Shown here piece after piece: positions 42,723 through 55,540 of a stretch of DNA of 64,000 nucleotides; position 1 is the stretch's first letter; each line of letters opens with the position of its first letter. Under the pieces are notes generated by a model. It saw only the letters and a list, made by a program, of their open reading frames with translations, did not search any database and was not told where the DNA came from. The position numbers were made by a program, and so were the translations under genes. Source of the stretch: Centropus unirufus (lineage: Eukaryota; Chordata; Aves; Cuculiformes; Centropidae); contig VYZI01000487.1 in assembly GCA_013397695.1 (NCBI GenBank), positions 395,574 through 459,573 on the forward strand, written 5' to 3'.

Positions 42723-45700
42723 GAAGATTCCCACCTGCTCCAGCACATCGACTGTTATTGACTGTTCCCTGCCGTCCATCCCTGAACAGCAAAGTTTCCC
42801 TTTCCATCTGGGACCGGGAGCTCTGGGTTAACGCCACTGCCCAACCGGTTAACCCTCTTCGGTGAAGACACAGATGGGGAAAAACAAAAGGAAGAAGAGT
42901 AAGAATGGCATTCTCTGCCGGTGACACGTTCTCCCAGCCAACAAACACAAGTTTTATTAGCTCAGCCCTCTCGGATGCTGCATTCCAGCTTGGTAACATT
43001 TCGGTAACACATTGCAAACGTTTGACTCATAGAAACTTGGAAGGCTGGAGCCAGGGGAGGGGGAAGAGCGTCACATTCCCATTCCCGGGCAGGGTTTGGT
43101 TGTTGGATTTTTATATTTTTTTTTTCTTTTTTTCCTTAAAGAAAGAACTGAAACTTCTCTCTGTTTAATGAAAAAAAAAAAACCTAAGTGTTTGAGCCTG
43201 ATGGCTTTCACCGCTCGCATTGTGTTTGGGAGCAAGGGGCTGGGGGAGGAGGAATTGCGCTGCCAAGGGAGGAACCCAGGGCAGCTGAACTCGCTTTTCT
43301 TCTGCAAGGTTTTTTTTTTTTTTTCCTCTCCCTCTGTGTTCCCAGGACAGGGTTGGCTTTCTAGGTTTGATAAAGCATTTCCTTCCATTGTCATTCTATA
43401 CGGCCTCTGGGCCCTTCTCGCAGTCCCTCCCCTTTCGCCGTCCCCTCTCTTTCTCTCTCTTCCTGAACTTTAGTGAATCTTGAGATATAAAGAAAGCAGC
43501 TGCCTCCCTTAAGCACATCTTGAACAATGAGACCTCATCTCCAAGGGCTTTAATTCCTCTGGATGCAAGGACAAAGCCAGGGTGAGTAGCCTGCCAGTGG
43601 CTCTGCTGGTGCGGCCGTTCCCGGCGGGCGCTCGCGGTGGTCCCTGCAGCCCTGGGCTCTGCGCTCGGGCTGAGGAGGTTTCGGACAGCACGAGGGCAGA
43701 TGCTGCAGGCATTAAAACTCCAAAGCCCCAACCAGCGCTGCCTGAAGAAGCGCTGATGCTGTCCCCGCTGGACGCTGCTGTGTGTGCTGGAGGAGGCTTT
43801 GCACCCAGCTCTGTGCCCGCTCACCCGCTGCCTCCCTCCTCGTGAGACTGGGCAAAACCTGCCTCCTGGGGAGGCTGGAGGAATCCTGCTCTCAAAGGCA
43901 AGGAAAACCAAACACGATGCAACCCAGCGCCCTCTGAGCTGGGGTGATGGAGACCTTCCCTGCAGCTTTGATGCTGTGCGAGTCCAGGGCTGACGCTGAG
44001 AGGAGCTTGGAAAGGGTGGGAGACGCCTCCACGGGGTGTGCGGTTTAGAGGCAAGGGCTGCGTTGTGTGGATGCTGTGGACCTTCCCCCTGGTGTCTGTG
44101 GCATTTCTGCTCTCGTGCCTTGGACAGCCTTGTAGGAATTTTCCAGTCTGTTATAAATGATAACAGGAGGGATGCTCTGGAGCCCAGGGGAACTTGGGAC
44201 CAGCGCAAGCCCAGGCGGCGTCCGGCCGGTGGGGTTTGCTGCAGTCCCTGCTGGGACCACAGAAGGACGCGCAGCATGCGGTGGTGGTGTAGAGCCTTAG
44301 CTGGAGTCTCATCTTGCCCGAGTGATCTGTTAGGATTGTTTTGTGCACAAAAAGCAGGAGGCAAAACAGAGGCGGTCTCGGCCGCAGCATGGTATAAATT
44401 AATGAGGGGAACTTGGGACAAGTGACGAAGCCGCTGCCTAACTTCCAGCTTCCAGTGTGGGGTCCCAGCCTTACCCTCCCAGGAAACTGTAACCATGCGA
44501 ATACACGGGAGGCGGTGATGGAAACAAAGGCCCATCCCAGATAAAGCTTTAAGATCTTCCCGAGGGACTGCAGGCTACAAAAAAGCACATTGTAAACCTG
44601 CCAGCTCCTCCTCCAGAGCAGCTTCCCAGGACTCCGTTCGATGCGCCCCACACAGCTCCGTGCTCCTGGCACTTCCCGCTGCTCTTCCGGGCAGGCCTTT
44701 GTGAACACCTAAAATATCCTCATCTCATGCAATCTTCCTCCCAAGGTGTTTGCATTCCCCAAGTGCTGAGGTACTCCTGGTTGGAGCAGCCCCTTTCTCC
44801 CTGTAGCAGCCCCTCCACTGCTGAGCCAACTTATTTTTATCTTTAAAATCTCATTTCTAGTCCAACTCAACATCAGGTGCTTTCCCTTCATCCTGGCACA
44901 GCTGTGTCTGTGCCATTTTCTCTCATCCAGAGACTTCTACTAAGTCCAGGAACCCTGAGAATGGACCAGGAGCCGTAGGCAGGGACTGCTCGGGATGTGT
45001 GCTAGGATAGTTGGACATGAGGAGGGTTGCTCCAGGGAGGAACAGAGCCCGGCAGCAGAAGGGAAGCAGTTACATCCACCTTAAATCCCACTGTCCAAGT
45101 TGAAGGAGTTGGATGAAACTGGGCTTTCAAGTAGCAGAATGAGGGAGGTGAAACGAGCATCTCCAGACTTGATGCTGAGCAGAGCTCGATGCTGCAGCAG
45201 GAGGAAATGTCCAAAGCTGTTGCGCTACTGCCTGGGACAGGCATTTTTCCAGCAGGAGCTGACTTGTGTTAATACAAAAGTAGATGAATCCTTCAGATTT
45301 AATGGAGCTTTTCAGCACCATAATTGTGCTCCCTTGACTTTTCTGGAGGAGATGAGAACTTCACTGCCACTTCTGCCCCTGCAAGACTTCCCAACCTCTG
45401 TGCCCATCGTCCCCTCCATGGCAGCCTCCAGGAGCTCATCTGTGTTCTTGGCACTCACACAATGAGGAAATTGGCCAGCATTTCCATATTAGCAAACAAC
45501 TTTCCAGGGATGTTGCATGTATTTTCCAGCAAGGAATAGAACAGCATCAGCAACCCCTTCATCCACCAGGCCAGGGCTGCAGCTCCGCAGCAGGAAGGAC
45601 CAGACATAATTTAGAAAAATCCACATGGCACTGGAGGTAAGGTCCCAGCTGGTACCTGTCACCTCCCAGCCCTGCTCACCGTGTGGGAGGTCAAACACCT

Positions 45701-46944
45701 TGTGTCACCTCCATCCAATTTACCAACGTGGCCAGTTCCAAGTGCTGTGCCTCAGTTTTCCTTCCCTGGGTGACAGCCCCCACTGAGTGACTCCTGCTCA
45801 GCTTCCCCAAGGAAATGGGGCCAGGAGGATGAATGACAGCCTCTCCAATAGTCCCTCGAGATGCCAAGAAGCTACATCAAGTGGGACAAGAGTGTACGGA
45901 GAAACACTGCCATCCTGCTGGGCCCTCCCTTGTCTGCCCAGCTCGTGAAACCCACCCTGGGCTCTGCAGCACCGGTGCGAACCTGCAGCAGAGCGAGAGG
46001 GGTGGGACTCGAGACACTGCAGCTGGCACCCCTGGAATGGAGCTTGGAATGGGACATTTCCAAGGTCGCGGGTGCCTCTAACACTGCTGTAACCCCGGGG
46101 ACCAGTCTGTGGTTTCTGCTTGCCCCCAGCAGCCTGGGGACAGGTAACGCTATGGTTCATCCTGCTGGAGCCTTTTCTCGTGCCGGTCTGCTCCTCCCTG
46201 GTAACTGCTCGCCGTCCTTTGTTCTTGAACCATATTTCTCAGCAATCGTCAGGCGCTCAGCGAGACAGGGAAAAGGGTTCCCTTTCAAACACAAAGTCCC
46301 TGGCGTTTTTTTTTGTTTGGTTTTTTTTTTTTTTTCCCCTGTGCTTTCTTTCATGCTGGGAGAGCAGATTTTCCAGCCAGCCTGGCTTTGGAAAAGCCCA
46401 GAGCACTCAGTGTGCGGAATGAGCAATGCTGGAGCTTCAGGGCTGAGCCTGGGAGACCCGGGGCTGGCTGGACAGACGGCAGACTGCATGGACAGACGCC
46501 AGGCTGGAGGAGCTCTGAGCAGGCAGGTAGTCTCACTGGGGAGGAAAGGGCTTGTTTTGAGGACAAAACATGATTTTTATAGGGAATATAGGGTTTACAG
46601 AGCAGGATTGAGAGATGGAGGCATCCTGATACTTCCTCCCTCTGTGCCTGTGTTTTAAATCTGGTGAAGAGCACAGGGTCAGCGTAAGCTGCTCATTCTG
46701 TGAGACCCAGCAACGCGGTGATAAATCCTGCAGCAGCCTTGCCTTTTCCTGGCCCAGCAGCTGAGCTGAGTGCGCACACCGTGATGGGGAGGACAGGGCT
46801 CTTGAATCATGCTGACTTTTCACATCAACCTCTTTGCCATGATCAGTCCAGACAAAAGGTTTTCAGTAAGATGGAAAACACTCGGCATCCTCTGGGCTCC
46901 CTTTACTGGAGGTGAAACCCTGACATTATGAAAGGCTCAAGATT
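42723..46944. other. Non-coding DNA with poly(T)/poly(A) tracts
   Basis: T- or A-rich runs at 43,110-43,140, 43,170-43,182, 43,310-43,325 and 46,299-46,336. The longest open frame on the minus strand, 44535-43396 (379 codons), shows no domain, no splice context and low-complexity Arg/Pro/Ser composition. I do not call it a gene. Confidence 0.45.
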
Positions 46945-47174
46945 ATATTAAGCTGAAAGAGAGAAGGTTTGGATGAGATCTTAGGAAGAAATGTTTTCCT
47001 GTGAGGGCAGGGAGGCTCAGGTTGCCCAGAGCAGGGGTGGCTGCCCCATCCCTGGAGGTGTTGAAGGCCAGGCTGGATGGGGCTTGGAGCCCCTGGTGCA
47101 GGGGGAGGTGTCCCTGCCTGTGGGGTGGGACTGGGTGGGCTGTGAGGTCCTTTCTAAGTCAAACCATTCCATGA
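46945..47174 (+). mobile_element. CR1 LINE 3' fragment
   Basis: TTAAGCTGAAAGAGAGAAGG, GATGAGATCTTAGGAAGAAA, TGTTTTCCTGTGAGGG and GGCTTGGAGCCCCTGGTGC to AAACCATTCCATG, sense. Confidence 0.94.
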
Positions 47175-47519
47175 TATTGCTGTGCAATTCCTGGAAATTA
47201 TACTCAGGTTTAAATCTTGCTCTGATCAGATATAATAGGTAAGGACCCTGCTTACCCAGCTCCCGGGTTTGTTACATTCAAGACAAGGGAATTTGCATTA
47301 GAACAACAAGAAAATCTCTGCAGTGGATCAGAAAGGAACGATTTCTATACATGAAACTAAATCTCAAACCAAAACTGAGACGAGTAAAGTAGAGACCAGA
47401 CCCAGGGACCTTGTTTAAAGGCACACAAGGTCCCGTGTGTCTGAGATGGCCCGTGATGAGGGTGGAGGTGTGATAGTCCAGCTATGTGATATAAACACGG
47501 TGACAGGAGCTGAGGGAGT

Positions 47520-47772
47520 TGCAGAAAGATTCCAGGGGGCAGTTAGGTTGGACATCAGGTAAAGGATCTTCACCCAAAGGATGGTGGAGCACTAAAACAG
47601 CTCTCGGGGAAGCAGTCACCGCTCCAAGCCTGACGATATTCAAGAAGCATTTGAGCAAGACCCTCAGACACGCGGTGTGAATGGGGGGGTTGTCCTGTGC
47701 CAGGGCAGGCGCTGGAATTGATGGTCCTTGTGGGTCCTGCCCAACTGAGGACACTCCATGATTCTCTGATAA
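47520..47772 (+). mobile_element. CR1 3' fragment, distinct subfamily
   Basis: GGTTGGACATCAGGTAAAGG, CACCCAAAGGATGGTGGAGC, GGGTTGTCCTGTGCCAGGGC and ATTGATGGTCCTTGTGGGTC to CCATGATTCTCTGAT. The layout is CR1-like but the internal sequence differs clearly from the other copies. Confidence 0.82.
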
Positions 47773-48757
47773 CAGCCCCTGAAGCTCTGGGAGATGTGAG
47801 GTCCATTCCCGTCTCTGGGAAGGGTCGGAAGGCGCTGTGCTCCCGCTCCTATCCTTGTGCAAACGCTTCTTGTGCTTTGCTTCAATAAGACCAAGGGAAA
47901 TTTTGGTGACTGAAGTGAGGATTCTGGCCTTGTCTGCAGCAGCAGGCGCTGGGGATGCGTGGGACGGAGCTCAGACCGTTGGCGCTGCCCCTTCACCAAG
48001 GGTCAGGACTGTCGCTGGAGGCCACCTCCTCCCATTGCCGGGGTGGCAGCTCCTGGGCTGGCAGCGCCCAGGGACGCGGCCTGGAGGCTGCTTTAATCCC
48101 TTCTGCTCTCAGCCCATGCGGCGCGAGCCGCTGCCAGGGGAAGAGGATGAGGGCCCTTCTCAAGGTTACAAGCCTCTTATTTTTGGACGCATTTCCCTCC
48201 TGCTGGAGCTGACCCAGGCTCCGAGCTGTTGAAGTTTGAGGTCCTTTGTTTGCTTAATTGAAGTGCTGTTTGTTTTTGATCGGGGGCATTAGATAGGCGC
48301 TTCCTCTGCAGGCAGGAAGCAGGGATTTCCTGTTCGCTCCCGGCCAACTCTCACTGCGCGAACCTCGCGCTGCTGAGCGCTCGCTTTTCGTGCAGCGCTC
48401 TGGAAGGTCTTGCGGTGGTGTTGGGTTTTCTCTTATTTGTTTTTTTTGTCTCTCCCATCCCCTGCGAGAGGTGCTGCTGGTGCTGGGCCTCCATAGGGAG
48501 GACGCGTAGAGGCAGCCCTGGGACACCGTGCGTGAGGCTGGCTGCCCGGAGCGGTTCCACTGGGGGTGAAATCTTTTGGTGACGTCTGAAACACAAGGAA
48601 GACATCGCGGTGCTGCCCTCCCAGCATCACCGACCCGCCCGCCCCGCCAAGCGCCGGGGTTTGGCAGCCGTGTGACCGCAGGCAGCGCAGCCCCTCGTCC
48701 CCTGGCTCGGGGGGACCTCGCTCGGCGCTGGTTTGCGTCCACAAGCACCGGTTCCTT

Positions 48758-48998
48758 TAGAGGCTGAGGGAGCTGGGGTTGTTCAGCCTGGAGAAAAGGA
48801 GCCTCCAGGGAGACCCCAGAGCAGCTGGGGTAGGGTCATAGGACAAGGGGGAAGGGATTTCAGCTGCAAGAAGGGAGATTGAGGTGAGATCTTGGGGAGA
48901 AATGTTTTGCTGTGAGGGTGGGGAGGCCCTGGCCCAGGTTGCCCAGAGCAGTGGTGGCTGCCCCAGCCCTAGGGGGGGTTCAAGGCCAGGTTGGATCT
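48758..48998 (+). mobile_element. CR1 LINE fragment truncated at its 3' side
   Basis: GAGGCTGAGGGAGCTGGGGT, GAGATCTTGGGGAGAAATGT and GGTGGGGAGGCCCTGGCCC to AAGGCCAGGTTGGAT, then unique sequence. The terminal repeat is missing, so it was cut by a deletion or rearrangement after insertion. Confidence 0.92.
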
Positions 48999-50477
48999 GC
49001 AACTCCACGTCCAGGTCAGTCCCATGAAACGTCAGAGAGCCACCAGGTTAGAGCTGGTGCTTCCCACGTGCATAGGGTGCAAAAAAGATGCTTGGGCTTT
49101 TCTGTCGTGTCTCAGCCGGGCAGAGACGCAGCTCCTTGGCAGCTCTGAGCACACGGGGATGTTTTTACTCAATGTGTTTACCCTGGCAGCATCTCGGATC
49201 TAACCCAGATACGGCTTCACCGCAGCGCAATGCCCAGAGGTGATGCACCGCGGTATCAGATGGCTCCAGCCACAGGAAACCTGGACAGACAGACGGACAC
49301 CGCTGCATGAGAGCTTTCAGACTGCCCCATGGCAGCAGATGCCGGCTCTCAGTGCCACGCATTCTTGTCTGCCCCAGTTTTTAATTATTTTTCTGTCGTA
49401 AAGGGGCTCCCCTGCAGGGAGGGAATTTGTGATGGGAAGAAGAGCAGCTGTAAGAACAAAAAGGGGGAGAGAAATGGCAGGGGAAGGGGGAGCAGGGCAG
49501 CTCCGAGCCCCAGATGGGAAGGCTGAGAGGGATTAATCCTGAAATGCCTGTGCACAGGAGAGAAGATGGTTGGTTGTTTTAGCCTGTGTTGTGCAAGAGC
49601 AGCTGGCTGGGGCCGTTTGGCCACAGGGTGATGAAGCGCTGAGGGGGATGCAGAGGGGTGGGACCTGGAGGAGAAGGAAGGAGAGGGCAGGATGGACTCT
49701 GCTACAGCCACTGTGCCAGGCTCCAGCCTCCGTGTGCTTCAGCCATGGCTTGTTCTTGGGGCCATCCAAGGAAAGCTTTGCCCAGGCTGCTCTCACACAG
49801 CCCTGGCCCTCGGCGAGCACATCCCCTGCCATCTCGGCCTCCTCTCCTGCCTCGTTCCTGGAGAGCCTCTGCTCCCCAGGCCCCTTCCAATCATTGCACA
49901 TCAGTGACATCATTACCAGTTGCCATGGAAAAGCCAGGTTGTCCAAAACATGACCCCTTGGCCTCATCCCATGTGTGTCAGGAAATGAGGGTTTTATAGC
50001 ACATCTCTGCAATGGAGCAGAAAGAGCCAGAGCAGGAACTGCAGCCTGGGGACGGGCTCACAACCCACCCTTGTCATGGGCTGCCCTGGGCGCGACTCCC
50101 TGGTGGCCCCTCTGTGGGGCAATGGGGACCTACTTCTTGGAGCTGCAAAGCTGATTTACATCTCCTGAGTTATTTCTGGGCTGCTGAGCTTTGCTTTGGT
50201 CTGAAGCACCTTGGAGGGGAGGAACATGAAGTGTTTAAGCCAGGTCCCTGGGGAGAAGGAAGAAAGTCTACACCAGACTCCGAGCAGAGGCAGAAAAAGG
50301 CCCATAGGGTCTCCTGTCTGGTTGGAGCTGTGGGAGACGATTAACAACCATCTCCCACCTGAGCTGCAGGATCGCGCTGCCTCTGAGGGTGCCGTGAAGT
50401 GCAGGGAGGAGAGGAAAGGCATTTGGGTGCCTTGGCCATGGAGATTTTCCTAAAGGCAGAAAAAACTATCCCAGAAG
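48999..50477. other. Non-coding DNA
   Basis: No exon or transposon recognised. Open frames on both strands at 49,530-50,010 lack any family resemblance. Confidence 0.5.
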
Positions 50478-50744
50478 CAAGGATTAGGGCGAGGGGTAAT
50501 GGTTTTAAGCTGCAAGAGGGGAGATTGAGATGAGATCTTGGGGAGAAATGTTTTGCTGTGAGGGTGGGGAGGCCCTGGCCCAGGTTGCCCAGAGCAGTGG
50601 TGGCTGCCCCATCCCTGGAGGTGTTGAATTCCAGGTTGGATGGGGCTTGGAGTCCCTGGTGCAGTGGGAGGTGTCCCTGCCCATGGCAGGAGGTGGGACT
50701 GGCTGGGTTTGATGATCCTTCTGAACCAAACCATTCTATGATTC
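50478..50744 (+). mobile_element. CR1 LINE 3' fragment, GAATTC subfamily
   Basis: GGTAATGGTTTTAAGCTGCA, GAGATGAGATCTTGGGGAGA and GGTGTTGAATTCCAGGTTGG to CCAAACCATTCTATGATTCC, sense. Nearly identical over about 200 bases to the inverse complement of the copy at 52,529. Confidence 0.95.
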
Positions 50745-51636
50745 CCCTTGTAGATGGTGTGGGGGCTTTGGAAAGGAAATATCAGGTGTAGTCCCAGGGC
50801 AGGGATGGTCAGCACTGCTCAAGGCAGCCTTTGTTTAGGTAGGAATTACAACCAGACTCTCTCCTCTCTCCCACGGTGTTTGTGAGTGGAGGTGTTTCCC
50901 TGAGGGAGTGCTGGAAGCCTGACCCCTGGATCCTCCCAAGCCAGGCCGGAGAAAGCACAAGGTGTCCTGCCCTGACCGCAAAGCCCAGGTGGATCCACTC
51001 CATGCAGGAGCGTGAAACCCTCCCATGAACACCAGAAGCAGCTGATGGCTTTGCCAACCCTGGCTTCAACCTCTCTTCCAAGTCAGAGCGTGGCTGGCCC
51101 ACAGATGGTCCCCGGGCGCACACGTGCATCACCTCGGATGCAGCAGTTTGGGCTTTGACACAGCTTATCGGCCCCTGCCCTTCCTGCTCTCACTTTGGCT
51201 GGAAAATGAAAATGCTGTTTCCAGACAGAGTGGCTGAGCATGGCTGCATGGAAGAGCGATAACGCGAGACTCGGAGAGCCAGGGAGCCCTGAGCTGTCAC
51301 TGTGTCCCACCGCTGCCTCCTGCCCATGCTCCGGGCCGTGCGCTTGAGCCTGTGAAGCTCTGCACGCTTGCAGCACGCCTGGGGGGTGGCGGTTGCTGTG
51401 TGCCCATGTGCACCAGGCCAGGAGCACAAGGGAGCCAAACACCAAGAGGAAAATAACCCTCAGCCTGTGGCCTGAGTCTGGTTTCCACTCCCTACCACAA
51501 GCTCATCTCAAACTTGGAAGTTCTTTCTGGATTTCTTGCCTCTCTGCCGTGTGGTGCCCTTGAGCCAGTTCCTCGGAAAGCAGCAGCGCTGAGCAGGTTC
51601 ACTGGCCTTTGGGGATGTGCTGGACCATAAAAAGTT

Positions 51637-51903
51637 AGAATCATGGAGTCGGTAAGGTTGGAGAAGCACTCTGAGCTCATCCAGTCCAGCAGTCAGTAGG
51701 CACAGCGGGGTTGGTCTGTGTCCTGAAGTGCCACAGCCACGTCCTTTCTGAGCCCCTCCAAGAAAGGGAGCTCCACCACTGCCCTGGGCAGTCTCTGCCA
51801 GTGCTTCACCGCTCTTGCAGTAAAGAATTTTTTCCTAGTATCCCATCTAAACCTTCCCTGGTGCAGCTTGAAACTGTTTCCTCTCATCCTATGGCTTGTT
51901 GCT
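51637..51903 (-). mobile_element. CR1 3' fragment, older subfamily (antisense)
   Basis: AGAATCATGGAGTCGGTAAG, CATCCAGTCCAGCAGTCAG, CACTGCCCTGGGCAGTCTCT, AAAGAATTTTTTCCTAGTAT and TTTCCTCTCATCCTATGGCT follow the inverted CR1 order. Confidence 0.9.
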
Positions 51904-52528
51904 CGGGAGCCTGTTGGTTTTGCATACCGCATCCGGGGGCACGGGGCCGGCACTGGGTATGGAAAGTGCCTGTGTGACTTGTTTTGGTCTCACTTTGCTT
52001 GAGAACTTGCCAATGTCCCAGTGAAATTACCCCAGTAAACACCCGCACGAGCCAGCTCAGCTTCGGGAGCGGGGCTGGTGTGACACCGTCCCAGCTCGGT
52101 GGCGTTGGCTGAGCTGCTGTGCCATGCTGTAACTCCCCCCCCCTGCTCTCAGTAGGTGTTTTGGGGTTAAAAATAGACTCCAGATTTCGGTTAGTAAATG
52201 CGGAGGCAGGGAGCAAAGAGCTGTTTATCATTGCCAGGGTTTCCCCCAAGACACTGAAATGACTCAGATAAGAGATGGGCACAACTGTGCACATGCCCCG
52301 CTTCACTGGTGCTGGCAACGCTGCTCCGTGCATGGGGACCTTCAGGAACGGGTCCTACGTGCCAGGGTGCCCTGGAAGCTGCAGTCCCTGTGGATGCTTG
52401 GCGTGACTCATGTTCCTAACAGATTTAGATATTTTATAGCTTCCTGCCCTTGGCCCCTGTGGAAAACATCGCACTCTGCCATCAATCCGCTGTGTCTCTG
52501 CCATGAAAGAGTTATTTTCTCTAATTCG

Positions 52529-53085
52529 TAGAATCCTGGAATGGTTTGGGTTGGAAAGGACCTCAAAGCCCAGCCAGTTCCAACCCCACTGCCATGGGCA
52601 GGGACACCTCCCACTGCACCAGGGGCTCCAAGCCCCATCCAACCTGGAATTCAACACCTCCAGGGATGGGGCAGCCACCCCTGCTCTGGGCAACCTGGGC
52701 CAGGGCCTCCCCACCCTCACAGCAAAACATTTCTCCCCAAGATCTCACCTCAATCTCTTCCCTGTCACCTGAAAACCATTCTCGCTCTTCCTCTCCCTGC
52801 CCTCCCTGATCCAGAGCCCCTCCCCAGCTTTCCTGGAGCCCCTTTCAGCACTGGAAGCTGCTCTGAGGTCTCCCCAGAGCCTTCTCTTCTCCAGGTTGAA
52901 CAACCCCAACTCTCTCAGCCTGGCCTTGTATGGGAAGTGCTCCAGCCCTTGGATCATTTTTGGACCCCCTCCAACAGCTCCAGGTCCTTCCTGTGCTGAG
53001 GACTCCAGAACTGGATGGAAAGCTCAAGGTGAGGTTCCACCAGATTGGAGCAGAGGGGCTCAATCACCTCCCTTTTTAACTTGGC
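52529..53085 (-). mobile_element. CR1 LINE 3' fragment (antisense), longest of its subfamily here
   Basis: TAGAATCCTGGAATGGTTTG and GGTTGGAAAGGACCTCAAAG through CTGGAATTCAACACCTCC and TCAGCCTGGCCTTGTATGGG to GAACTGGATGGAAAGCTCAA and ATTGGAGCAGAGGGG. Extends further into the CR1 body than most copies. GAATTC variant. Confidence 0.95.
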
Positions 53086-55540
53086 TCCTATTTGTAAGAG
53101 GCTGGAAAATGGGAATAAATGGCTGGTGGGATCAGCAGAGCTTCTCTGACCGCCGTTATGTTGCTGGCATTTCAGACCTTTCTAGCAGCTGTGACGGGAG
53201 GAGAGCTGCTCCAGCCTGGGAGCTGCTCTGCCTGGAGCTGAAGGGCTAACCCAGCGAGAGCCGCGTGTTCTAGCCGGGCGCCCAGGGCCCCGGTGGGGAG
53301 GGCTGACTGGTGCTGCTGGGAATGAAGCGGCACCTTTGGGTGCTGTGTTTAGGACTTGTGTTGATGTACATCACTGAGTGATGCCTGCATGTAAGGACAT
53401 GGGACACTGACTTTACATCCTTTGCCTTTTCACCAACTCCTGGCAGTCATAAAGGCACTGGCCCGGGTCTTCACAGGGTTAAGGGCTCACCTCTGTTGCC
53501 CAGACCCTGTGCTGAGCTCAGCTTGGTACCAGTTTCACTGGAGGGCGATGAAGGCTCAGCTGCAGCCTCTGCCCCAGCGTGGAGATGCGTGGGAGCTGTG
53601 TTTGAGTCCCCCCGGGCTCGCTGCTGTGTGCAGGGGCAGCAGCGTGCCACTGCTTTTAGCAAAAGAGCAAATTTCTTGTTGTGAGGTTTCTGAGGTCAGG
53701 CTGATAGAGCACCTTGTCTTAGCCCTGCAGGAGGGTGACGGGACTAAAACCACCCCTTCCTGGCTCCAGCCTCTCCCCTCCTGCACCCCTACACCTCCCG
53801 AGTCCCATCCCAGGCATCCAGAGCCTCCTGGCACCATCCAGACCCTGATGCCTTCACGCTGCTGAAGCAACGCATTCTCATGGGTCTCTGATGCTCCAGA
53901 GTCCTTTTTCCACAGTGACAGCATTTTGGAACCCAGCAGTTGGGGCCTCAAAATCATCCAAACTTCCTTTTTCAGAGGGGAGAGGGCACAAGAAACACCA
54001 AGGCTCCAAATGCACCTTGATGTGGAGGAGGTGCCGAGCCAAGTCCCAGCATGGGGAGCATCCCGAGCATCCTAGCCCCAGCCTAAGTCAGCTCAGCCAG
54101 GGCTGGGCTGTGGGGCCAGGTCCCACCACTGAGTCGAGGGCGCCTTTTCAGGGCTAATTCCTTGCTTGTCTGTGCAGCAGTGGCTTCCTGTTTGACTCAC
54201 ACCTGACAGCTCTGCTGCATGAGCTGGGGCCTCTCGCGCTTGCGAGTGACTGAATGGGGCTGTTTACAATTAGAGAACATGGGATTCCCAGAAAGAAGCT
54301 CAGACCGGACATCCTGAAGTGAAATACCCCAGGCGTCACCAGCTAAAAATAACCCCAGCAAAACACTCGCCAAACAAACAGCGTGGTAACACCAGCCCCA
54401 AGCTCTTGGATATCCCAAGGCATCCAGAGGGGCACCAAAAGCGTCGCCTTTCCCTGTGCCCGTGGGGTTTTTCCCTGCTCCTACAAAGGCTGGCGGCTGC
54501 CACTCGAAGTGATTTCTCTTTGTTTCTGATTTATTGTGTGGGATGGGGGAGTAAGGCAAGGGTTAAAAGATAAATAGAACAAGTTTCCCCCTGAAAGGGC
54601 TGCTGGAACGAAGTTTAGCCCACTGGAGTGGGGAAGAGGCAAAGCAGGAGCAGCCTCTGCGAGGATGGGGGTTTTGTTGGCCCAGTGCAGACCTGGAACT
54701 GGTTTCCAGTGACTGGGAGAGATGTGGCACAACCCTGGGGAGTGGCGTAAACCTGAGAGCCTTTTCCCAAACTTCCTTGGGGACAGCACCAACAAAACAA
54801 CTGACAGGAAGAGATTTCACATGAAAAAGTCTCTACAGCGGTCACTAAACCTTCACGAATTTTTCCAGAACCTGAGTGAGAGGTAGGGAAGGCGAAGGTG
54901 CTGCAGTGCCTGGTCCTTCGAGCAGGGCTCAGAAAAGGGGGACGTGATGGTGGTGGGACCGACCTCAGCTTGAGCTGGGCTGAGTGTTGCGGCAGCAGAG
55001 ACCTGCAGGCTTTGCACCTCCTCCCCAGGGCTTGCCAGGGTGAGGAGGAGACAAGAAGATGGGTCAGAGCTAAGGGCACAGAGAGGATCAGGAAGGCTCA
55101 GCCCTATAGTCCAGCCAACCTCTCTCTAACAGAGTTTTTGGAAGATAGGAGCTTCTGCTAATGGCATTTACGCAATAGGTTGCTACGAGAGGAAGTTTCT
55201 CTTTAACCCCAGGCAGTTAGTGGTTGATTTATGACCTAAAGCTTTAGATTTTATAAGTTGCAGGGGTGTTGCATAAGAAGATAATTTCACTTTATATTTC
55301 TGTTGGGGAACATCTACTCTTTTATCTGCCTCTTGCATGCCTGGTACCTTGACGATGTAAAGGGAAGGAAAATTATACAGCTCAGGTTATCGTACTTATG
55401 AGAGTGAATTGCTGAGTTCTTCCAGAGGTGGTGTCACATTTAGGTCTTCCTGAGCTTTACCCAGGGGACTGGCCACATTTCCTTGCCAGCTGTATCACCT
55501 CCTCAAAATAGCAGTGGCTCCATTGCTGCACGCACCCTGA
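53086..55540. other. Non-coding DNA
   Basis: No exon or repeat recognised across about 2.4 kb. GC-rich to 54.1 kb, less so after 55.1 kb. Confidence 0.5.
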
